Assembly (NCBI GenBank): GCA_945897545.1 | Contig: CAMDGJ010000203.1 | Span: 1 to 5,339, forward strand | DNA length: 5,339 nt | From: Flavobacterium psychrophilum | GTDB taxonomy: Bacteria > Bacteroidota > Bacteroidia > Flavobacteriales > Flavobacteriaceae | Reading direction: 5' to 3' | Shown: piece by piece, positions 1 through 4,738 of the stretch | Layout of the letters: every line of letters starts with the position of its first letter | How positions within the stretch are numbered: the first letter of the stretch is position 1 | Position numbers and translations under genes: made by a program | Notes under the pieces: generated by a model | Databases searched by the model: none | What the model was told of the DNA's origin: nothing | What the model saw: only the letters and a program-made list of their open reading frames with translations

Positions 1-363
1 TACTTCTAAATCAAATTCAGGTTTTATTCTTTTTCTAATTTTATTCCAAATAACGATCACTATATTCTCGGCAGTTGGATTTAAGTTTTCAAAATCTGGA
101 ACATCTAAATTTAAGTTTTTATGATCAAATTGATTTTCAACTTCCTCTTTAATAATATCGGATAGGAATTTGACATCCATAACATATCCTGTTTCGGGAT
201 CAACTTCACCAGTAACATTTAAAATTAATTCATAGTTATGGCCGTGAAAATTAGGGTTATTGCATTTGCCAAAAATAGCATCGTTTTGTTCGAAAGACCA
301 GTCTTTTCTATACAATCGATGGGCTGAATTAAAATGTGCTTTTCTACTTATAGTTACTCTCAT
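1..363 (-). CDS. 6-pyruvoyl-tetrahydropterin synthase / 6-carboxytetrahydropterin synthase (PTPS/QueD) family, 3' end cut by window edge
   Basis: The frame is open from the ATG at 363-361 to the left edge, giving 121 residues. Relatives are usually about 135-140 residues, so roughly 15 C-terminal residues are missing. Family enzymes are zinc-dependent cytosolic lyases that convert dihydroneopterin triphosphate to 6-pyruvoyl-tetrahydropterin (biopterin route) or 6-carboxy-tetrahydropterin (queuosine/7-deazaguanine route). The candidate zinc histidines are His15 (in HFNSAH), His40 and His42 (in FHGHNYE). The likely catalytic residues are Cys34 in FGKCNNPN and the Asp80-His81 pair in FDHKNLN; Glu99 in PTAEN is the expected substrate-anchoring acid. 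Cys34 is separated from HGH by five residues, as in animal PTPS, whereas E. coli QueD has three. Bacteroidota copies are nonetheless often named QueD, so the product is left open. The gene lies 84 bp downstream of idi on the same strand and may be co-transcribed. The family call is firm; the exact reaction is not. Confidence 0.93.
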   Translation of the reverse strand, partial: MRVTISRKAHFNSAHRLYRKDWSFEQNDAIFGKCNNPNFHGHNYELILNVTGEVDPETGYVMDVKFLSDIIKEEVENQFDHKNLNLDVPDFENLNPTAENIVIVIWNKIRKRIKPEFDLEV

Positions 364-375
364 AGGAAGTTAGAC

Positions 376-457
376 GTTAAAGGTTAAAGGTTAGAAGTTT
401 GAGGTTAATTGTGGATTTCTGAAATCTTAAATCTAAACTCTGCAATCTCAAATCTTA
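376..457. repeat. Two opposed arrays of degenerate 7-bp repeats between idi and the PTPS-family gene
   Basis: Positions 376-410 split into five consecutive 7-mers: GTTAAAG, GTTAAAG, GTTAGAA, GTTTGAG, GTTAATT. Positions 423-457 split into five more: AATCTTA, AATCTAA, ACTCTGC, AATCTCA, AATCTTA. A 12-bp spacer separates them. Read on the minus strand, the second array gives TAAGATT-like units that resemble the TAAAGGT register of the first, so the two arrays form a loose inverted repeat. The second array runs through the stop codon of idi (450-448) into its last codons. The period is read directly from the sequence. Degenerate heptamer repeats of this flavour are, to my recollection, common between genes in Flavobacterium; their role is unknown to me. 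Confidence 0.6.
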
Positions 458-975
458 TGTTCTTCTAAGAAATGATAAAACTGGTCAAAGATAATTTTAA
501 ACCAGACAGTATAAATTTCGGGATGCAAACGCATATCATTTTGAACATCTTTAATGCTAATCCATTTCCAATTTTCTACTTCTTCAGTGTTTATTATTGG
601 CTCCTCGTCATAATACCCTATCATAACATGATCGAGTTCATGTTCCGTTAAACCATTATCAAAAGGTGCTTTGTATATAAAATGAAACAATTCTTTCAAC
701 TCTGTTTTGAAACCCATTTCTTCATACAATCTTCGACTTCCAGCCTGAATATTATTTTCTCCTTCGCGTTGGTGACTGCAACAAGTATTGGTCCACAATA
801 AAGGGGAATGATATTTCTGATGAGCCCTTTGCTGGAGCATAATTTCATTTTTGTTGTTTAACACAAAAACCGAAAATGCCCGATGCAAAGCTGCCTTTTC
901 ATGTGCCTCCAGTTTAGGCATCAATCCAATTTGCTCGTCATTTTCATTAACCAATATTACATTCTCTTCTTTCAT
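448..975 (-). CDS. idi: Isopentenyl-diphosphate delta-isomerase, type 1
   Basis: This 175-residue Nudix-fold enzyme interconverts isopentenyl and dimethylallyl diphosphate in the cytosol, supplying precursors for quinone side chains, carotenoids and undecaprenyl lipids. E. coli Idi is 182 residues. Its active-site residues can be matched here: metal histidines His25 and His31 near the N-terminus, catalytic Cys66 followed by His68 in WTNTCCSHQ, and metal-binding Glu111 and Glu113 in LTEHELDHV, with Glu113 in the position of the catalytic acid. The degenerate Nudix helix is at about 76-88 (GSRRLYEEMG). Cys65 directly before the catalytic Cys is a small local variation. The ATG at 975-973 opens the conserved N-terminus and follows a TATTTTTG -7 box by 17 bp. 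The gene is divergent from the Msr fusion and is followed on its own strand by the PTPS-family gene. Confidence 0.96.
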   Translation of the reverse strand: MKEENVILVNENDEQIGLMPKLEAHEKAALHRAFSVFVLNNKNEIMLQQRAHQKYHSPLLWTNTCCSHQREGENNIQAGSRRLYEEMGFKTELKELFHFIYKAPFDNGLTEHELDHVMIGYYDEEPIINTEEVENWKWISIKDVQNDMRLHPEIYTVWFKIIFDQFYHFLEEHKI

Positions 976-992
976 ATTGTTATTTAGCCTCG

Positions 993-1000
993 CAAAAATA
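993..1000 (-). promoter_or_regulatory. Putative Bacteroidota -7 box for idi
   Basis: The minus strand reads TATTTTTG, an exact match to the Bacteroidota -7 consensus TAnnTTTG, 17 bp before the idi ATG. This would give a very short leader. I found no TTG -33 element at the usual spacing, so only half of the promoter is supported. Confidence 0.4.
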
Positions 1001-1021
1001 CAAAAAAAGAAATGGTAACTC

Positions 1022-1038
1022 TGATTTTTGGAAAATCA
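1022..1038. promoter_or_regulatory. 17-bp perfect dyad in the divergent idi/msr region (candidate operator)
   Basis: TGATTTT and AAAATCA are exact reverse complements around the three bases TGG. The dyad lies 22 bp upstream of the idi -7 box and 72 bp upstream of the msr -7 box, where a regulator of idi could bind. It could also be chance in AT-rich DNA or a small cruciform. No regulator gene is visible in the window. Confidence 0.25.
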
Positions 1039-1109
1039 ACAACAGTTAAACTTTCCTTAAATGAACTCTTTTTGCAATCTACACGACAATTTCTTGCGAA
1101 TATCCATCG

Positions 1110-1117
1110 TAAATTTG
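1110..1117 (+). promoter_or_regulatory. Putative Bacteroidota -7 box for the msrB-msrA fusion
   Basis: TAAATTTG matches TAnnTTTG exactly and ends 24 bp before the ATG at 1142. The nearest upstream TTG (1094-1096) is only 13 bp away, shorter than the usual spacing, so the -33 element is doubtful. Its position downstream of the ATG at 1061 argues that the longer reading frame is not the translated one. Confidence 0.4.
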
Positions 1118-1141
1118 CAGCCTAATCTAAATAAGATTGTT

Positions 1142-2248
1142 ATGAAAAATATCTTTAATTATTTAATAGTATTACCTTTATTGGCATTTAATGCATGCGG
1201 ACAATCAACTAAAAAAATGGAATCAACTCCAAAATCATCCACAATGGAAAATACAATTAGCAAACCAGGAAATCCTTACTATTCAAATACCGACACTACA
1301 AAATTAACTATCACCGATGCCGAATGGAAAAAAGTGCTTTCACCAGATTTGTACGCTGTTTCAAGAAATGCGGATACCGAAAGAGCTTTTACGGGAAAAC
1401 TTTGGGATTCTGAGGCTAAAGGCACTTATTATTGTGCAGCTTGCGGCAACAAACTATTTAAATCTGAGCAGAAATTCGTTAGCAGTTGCGGTTGGCCAAG
1501 TTTTTTTGAACAAGAAAATAAAAATAGTGTAGTTTACAAAGACGACAATACATACGGAATGAGAAGAATTGAAGCGCTCTGCGGTAGATGTGATGGGCAT
1601 TTAGGTCATCTTTTTGACGATGGTCCTAAACCAACAGGAAAAAGATACTGCATGAATTCTATTGCCTTAGATTTTGTTCCTGACAATATGAATGTAGAAA
1701 AAATAAGCAATAGCGAATTACAAACCATTACGCTTGGTGGCGGTTGCTATTGGTGTGTTGAAGCGGTTTACGAAAAATTAGACGGTGTAAAATCAGTTGT
1801 TTCTGGTTTTGCGGGAGGGAAAAATGCAAATCCCACTTATGAAGAAGTTTGCACGGGTAGAACTGGTCACGCCGAAGTGGTGCAAATTACTTACGACAAA
1901 ACCAAAACCAATATTGATGAAATATTTCAAGTGTTTTTTACCGTTCACGATCCAACGACCTTAAACCGTCAAGGTGCCGATGTGGGAACACAATACCGAT
2001 CTGCGATTTTCTATAAAAATGAAGAACAGAAACAAGCTGCTCGATCTATTATTGACCAATTAAATACCGAAAAAGTATTTAGCAATCCAATTGTAACCAC
2101 ACTAGAACCACTCACTACGTTATATATAGCTGAGGATTATCATCAAAATTATTACGAAAACAATAAAAACCAGCCGTATTGCCAAATGGTTATTCAACCA
2201 AAAATAGAAAAATTTGAAAAAATATTTAAAGCTCGTTTGAAAAAATAA
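1142..2248 (+). CDS. msrBA: Lipoprotein methionine sulfoxide reductase, MsrB-MsrA fusion
   Basis: This 368-residue two-domain enzyme reduces both R- and S-methionine sulfoxide in proteins. Residues 1-19 form a lipoprotein signal peptide: Lys2, a hydrophobic core, and a relaxed lipobox FNAC with Cys19 as lipidation site. No acidic surface-export signal follows (GQSTKK), so a periplasm-facing lipoprotein is likely. A low-complexity linker reaches about residue 50. The MsrB domain (about 55-180) has zinc ligands Cys98/Cys101 and Cys147/Cys150, the CGWPSF motif with Cys116, and catalytic Cys170 in GKRYCMN. The MsrA domain (about 195-365) has GGGCYWCVE, with Cys202 as the expected nucleophile and Glu207 as acid, then TGHAEV and EDYHQNYY; Cys205 and Cys347 are candidate resolving cysteines. 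I chose the ATG at 1142 because it begins the signal peptide; an upstream in-frame ATG at 1061 would bury it. All catalytic residues are present. Confidence 0.93.
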   Translation: MKNIFNYLIVLPLLAFNACGQSTKKMESTPKSSTMENTISKPGNPYYSNTDTTKLTITDAEWKKVLSPDLYAVSRNADTERAFTGKLWDSEAKGTYYCAACGNKLFKSEQKFVSSCGWPSFFEQENKNSVVYKDDNTYGMRRIEALCGRCDGHLGHLFDDGPKPTGKRYCMNSIALDFVPDNMNVEKISNSELQTITLGGGCYWCVEAVYEKLDGVKSVVSGFAGGKNANPTYEEVCTGRTGHAEVVQITYDKTKTNIDEIFQVFFTVHDPTTLNRQGADVGTQYRSAIFYKNEEQKQAARSIIDQLNTEKVFSNPIVTTLEPLTTLYIAEDYHQNYYENNKNQPYCQMVIQPKIEKFEKIFKARLKK

Positions 2249-2264
2249 AAAGAATATTGCTTAG

Positions 2265-2293
2265 AAAACCGGAAAAAAATTTTCGGTTTTTTT
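2265..2293 (+). terminator. Intrinsic terminator after the msrB-msrA fusion
   Basis: AAAACC-G-GAAAA pairs with TTTTC-GGTTTT around a three-base AAA loop, giving an 11-bp stem with one bulged G. The 3' arm runs into a seven-T tract. It starts 16 bp after the stop codon at 2246-2248. Confidence 0.8.
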
Positions 2294-2487
2294 ATGCCAA
2301 AAAATTAGAGTTTGTTGGAGAAATACATAAATTTTAATTGATGAAGGAACTTTTATATTAGGAATAAAAGCCATGAAAAGTCTTGCCTTGGATTATATGG
2401 AAATATACTCAAAAAGGAAAATAAAAATACAGAATAGTATTTTTAATTACTAAACCAATACTCCTTAGATGTTCAGAATTTAAACCC
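2294..2487. other. AT-rich convergent intergenic stretch, possibly holding a decayed reading frame
   Basis: No intact gene is visible. A 40-codon open stretch on the plus strand (2331-2453) reads in part KSLALDYMEIYSKRK. After its stop the same frame continues with scattered stops and a short TP-containing segment. The order loosely recalls the C-terminal end of IS3-type transposases (acidic helix, YNRKR-like segment, then a TP motif), but no catalytic residue or terminal inverted repeat is visible. It may be chance. Confidence 0.15.
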
Positions 2488-2520
2488 AAAAAAATAGCTA
2501 GTTTTAATAAATACTATTTT
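2488..2520 (-). terminator. Weak candidate terminator for the SDR-DUF2867 gene
   Basis: On the minus strand AAAATAG, which overlaps the stop codon, is repeated inverted as CTATTTT after 16 bases and is followed by more T residues. The stem is only seven pairs and AT-rich with a long loop, so it is much weaker than the terminator of the convergent msr gene. Confidence 0.35.
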
Positions 2521-3937
2521 ATTGAATTAGTTTGTTAAGCATTCCTTGAAAAATAAAACCGTGAAAAGGTAAAACGGAATACCAATAGAGATTGCCCCAA
2601 ATACCTTTTGGTCTAAAAGTCGCAGATTGATACAAGGTATTATTGATAATTTTGAATTCGAGCCAAGCCTCGCCGGGTAATTTCATTTCGGCAAATAAAA
2701 TTAATTTCCCTTCCTCCTTATTGGCATACAAAACGCGCCAAAAATCTAAAGCATCTCCTACATGAATATCGTGCTTATTGGTTCTGCCTCTGCGTGAGCC
2801 TACTCCGCCATATAATTTGTCAATAAAACCCCTCATATCCCAAAGCCAATCTCCATAATACCAGCCTGTTTCTCCACCAATAGACCATATTCTCTCGACA
2901 GTGAACTCTCTATTTATAATTTCTTTTTTTCGTCTATCTATAAAACAGTCTTTTTTAGGAACTTTTATGAATTTCGAAATATTACTGCTAAATCGTCCGC
3001 TTATCAAAGAATCTTTCCAGCTAGAAACGACATCGTCTTTGTCTACTTTTATTAACGCTTTTGTCAATGCTACTTCATAAGGCATCGGGTCTACATTTAA
3101 TAAATCATTTATTCTATTGTCCTTGCAAACTACTTCGACTTTCATACTGCTTACTAATGCTATTGCAAGTTTATAGGAAGTAGAAGTAACAAAAAAAAGC
3201 CAATAGGACGATAATTTAGGAGTCATTACCGGTATTGTACAAATAATTCGTTTCAAATTTCGTGCCTTTGCAAAACCCAGTAACATTTCTTTATAGGTAA
3301 GAATATCTGGACCGCCAATATCAAAATTTTGATTGTAAGTTTTTGGATTGAAGAGGGATTTTGACAAAAATTCAAGAACATCACTGATGGCAATTGGCTG
3401 ACACTTGGTGTTAACCCATTTTGGAGTAATCATGATGGGAAGTTTATGAATCAAATCCCTAATAATTTCAAAAGAGGCACTTCCTGACCCCACGATTATT
3501 CCGGCACGTAATGTGGTCACTGCAAAATTTCCCGAATTCAAAACATCTTCTACTTTTTTCCTTGAGGATAAATGTTTAGAAAGTGATTCGTCATTCACAA
3601 TTCCACTCAAGTAAATAACTTGTTTTAAACGAGTTTGATTAATTCTAGAAACAAAATTTTCGGCAGAAACTCGCTCAAGTTTACTGAAATTTGCCGTGGA
3701 AGTTGACATAGAATGAATTAAATAATAGGCCGCATCGATATCCTCCGGAATAGCTGTTAAAGTTTCTGCTTTCAAAAAATCAACTTCTATAACTACAATT
3801 TTTTTTCTAAACTCTTTCGGACAATAAAACCTATTTTTATCTCTTACACAACAAATAATTTCGTGACCTTGACCTACTAAAATAGGCAAAAGTCGCTTAC
3901 CGATATATCCCGTTGCACCGGTTAAGAGAATTTTCAT
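2519..3937 (-). CDS. Atypical SDR/NmrA-like NAD(P)-binding protein with C-terminal DUF2867-type domain
   Basis: The protein has 472 residues. The N-terminal Rossmann fold (about 1-300) opens with the dinucleotide-binding motif TGATGYIG at 6-13 and has Arg32 after the second strand, which favours NADP(H). Further family landmarks are VDF (52-54), AYYLIHSM (70-77), YLSG (109-112) and LRAGIIVGSGS (143-153). The usual SDR Tyr-x-x-x-Lys is absent, since the matching helix reads HLSSRKKVEDVL, so this is an atypical SDR whose reaction cannot be inferred. The C-terminal region (about 320-470) carries GGETGWYYGDWLWDMRG and GVGSRRGRT, typical of proteins joining an NmrA-like domain to DUF2867; its role is unknown. 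Trp/Tyr-rich SATFRPKGIWGNLYWY near the end suggests a ligand pocket like that of START/SRPBCC folds. No signal peptide is seen. The ATG at 3937-3935 is the only start that leaves the nucleotide-binding motif at the N-terminus. It lies 140 bp downstream of folE on the same strand. Confidence 0.88.
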   Translation of the reverse strand: MKILLTGATGYIGKRLLPILVGQGHEIICCVRDKNRFYCPKEFRKKIVVIEVDFLKAETLTAIPEDIDAAYYLIHSMSTSTANFSKLERVSAENFVSRINQTRLKQVIYLSGIVNDESLSKHLSSRKKVEDVLNSGNFAVTTLRAGIIVGSGSASFEIIRDLIHKLPIMITPKWVNTKCQPIAISDVLEFLSKSLFNPKTYNQNFDIGGPDILTYKEMLLGFAKARNLKRIICTIPVMTPKLSSYWLFFVTSTSYKLAIALVSSMKVEVVCKDNRINDLLNVDPMPYEVALTKALIKVDKDDVVSSWKDSLISGRFSSNISKFIKVPKKDCFIDRRKKEIINREFTVERIWSIGGETGWYYGDWLWDMRGFIDKLYGGVGSRRGRTNKHDIHVGDALDFWRVLYANKEEGKLILFAEMKLPGEAWLEFKIINNTLYQSATFRPKGIWGNLYWYSVLPFHGFIFQGMLNKLIQ

Positions 3938-3970
3938 ATATAGATAATTTTTGTTTTTTAAAGGAATATG

Positions 3971-4029
3971 GAATTGCTTCGCCTGTTCGCTTACGCTCGG
4001 GTCGCATATTTTCGTTGGTGTTTGCGACC
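3971..4029. repeat. GC-rich element with a 7-bp inverted repeat, candidate dispersed intergenic repeat
   Basis: This block between folE and the SDR-DUF2867 gene is strikingly GC-rich and CpG-rich against its AT-rich surroundings (GCTTCGCC, TTCGCTTACGCTCGGG). Its right half has a perfect inverted repeat: GGTCGCA at 4000-4006 and TGCGACC at 4023-4029, with a 16-bp loop. The left half contains the close direct repeat CGCT-TA-CGCT. The composition and hairpin resemble a REP-type or similar multicopy element. I recall similar GC-rich strings in Flavobacterium intergenic DNA, but copy number cannot be tested from one window. Confidence 0.45.
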
Positions 4030-4036
4030 AAATTTA
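4029..4036 (-). promoter_or_regulatory. Possible -7 box upstream of the SDR-DUF2867 gene
   Basis: The minus strand reads TAAATTTG, an exact TAnnTTTG match, 91 bp before the ATG. If used, the transcript would begin with the GGTCGCA/TGCGACC hairpin. No -33 TTG is found at normal spacing, and such octamers arise by chance in AT-rich DNA. Confidence 0.25.
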
Positions 4037-4077
4037 AGGTTATGCTCATTTCATAGCTATTATTTATCACGCTAAAA

Positions 4078-4692
4078 TTAACTCAATTTATTGGAAATCA
4101 AACTAATAAATTCCCTTCTAGTCTTGTTTTTTTCGAAAGCTCCAGTGAAAGAAGAAGTAGTAGTAACTGAATTTTGTTTTTGAATACCACGCATACACAT
4201 ACACATATGCTGTGCTTCAATTACAACTGCCACACCCAAAGGCTCTAGTGCTTCCTGAATACAATTTTTTATCTCATCAGTCAATCTTTCTTGAACCTGC
4301 ATTCTTCTAGAAAACGCATCTACAATTCTTGGTAACTTACTTAAACCTACAATTTTTCCGTTTGGTATGTATGCGATGTGTGCTTTTCCAAAAAATGGCA
4401 GCATATGGTGTTCACACATTGAATATACTTCGATGTCTTTTACGACGATCATTTGTGTGTGGTTTTCTGTAAACAAGGCAGATTTTAAAATTTCTAAAGG
4501 ATTTAATGCATAACCGTGAGTTAAAAACAACATTGCTTTTGCAGCTCTTTCAGGCGTTTTTTCAAGTCCTTCTCGATAAATATTTTCGCCTAAATTTTCG
4601 ATTATGGAACGGTAGTTTTCAGCGAGTATTGCAGTTGTTTCTTTATCGTATTTTTCTATTTTTTCGTAACCTTTTAATTTATTTTCTATCAT
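4078..4692 (-). CDS. folE: GTP cyclohydrolase I
   Basis: This 204-residue cytosolic enzyme converts GTP to 7,8-dihydroneopterin triphosphate, the first step of folate synthesis and the substrate for PTPS/QueD enzymes such as the one at the left edge. E. coli FolE is about 222 residues. The core is complete: [13 protein letters not shown] (42-54) near the N-terminus; zinc ligands Cys93 and His96 in [10 protein letters not shown], with His95 also in the active site; [17 protein letters not shown] (109-125); and third zinc ligand Cys164 with His162 in HMCMCMRG. The C-terminal segment [13 protein letters not shown] followed by TRREF is standard. The extra Cys166 two residues after the zinc Cys is a minor oddity. 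The [10 protein letters not shown] segment looks closer to animal GTPCH-I than to E. coli FolE, from memory. The ATG at 4692-4690 follows the upstream SDR stop by 46 bp, suggesting one transcript. A stretch of about 14 residues at the N-terminus is poorly conserved. Confidence 0.97.
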   Translation of the reverse strand: MIENKLKGYEKIEKYDKETTAILAENYRSIIENLGENIYREGLEKTPERAAKAMLFLTHGYALNPLEILKSALFTENHTQMIVVKDIEVYSMCEHHMLPFFGKAHIAYIPNGKIVGLSKLPRIVDAFSRRMQVQERLTDEIKNCIQEALEPLGVAVVIEAQHMCMCMRGIQKQNSVTTTSSFTGAFEKNKTRREFISLISNKLS

Positions 4693-4738
4693 TATATTTG
4701 TTTTTTGTTCAGCAATAAAGCTGTTTAATTTACTTTTT

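Noticed and set aside
376..457. CRISPR-like array
   Set aside because: The repeat unit is seven bases with no spacers, and no cas gene is present; these are short tandem repeats.
1061..1141. In-frame ATG at 1061 that would add 27 residues to the Msr fusion
   Set aside because: The extension would bury a clear lipoprotein signal peptide beginning at 1142, and a TAnnTTTG box at 1110-1117 lies downstream of the 1061 ATG.
1317..1532. 71-codon plus-strand ORF within the msrB domain
   Set aside because: It is an out-of-frame shadow of the MsrB zinc-binding region, with no motif of its own.
3897..4007. 36-codon minus-strand ORF starting with ATG inside the GC-rich element
   Set aside because: It overlaps the start of the SDR-DUF2867 gene in another frame and its N-terminal half is the repeat-like element itself. 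There is no supporting start signal or recognisable domain.
4506..4718. 70-codon plus-strand ORF opposite folE
   Set aside because: It is antisense to the conserved folE coding region, its translation is low-complexity Leu/Phe-rich, and folE explains the sequence.
4702..4725. CAGC/GCTG hairpin in the leader of folE as an attenuator or riboswitch
   Set aside because: The stem is only four base pairs in a 46-bp gap, too small and unstable to support a regulatory call.
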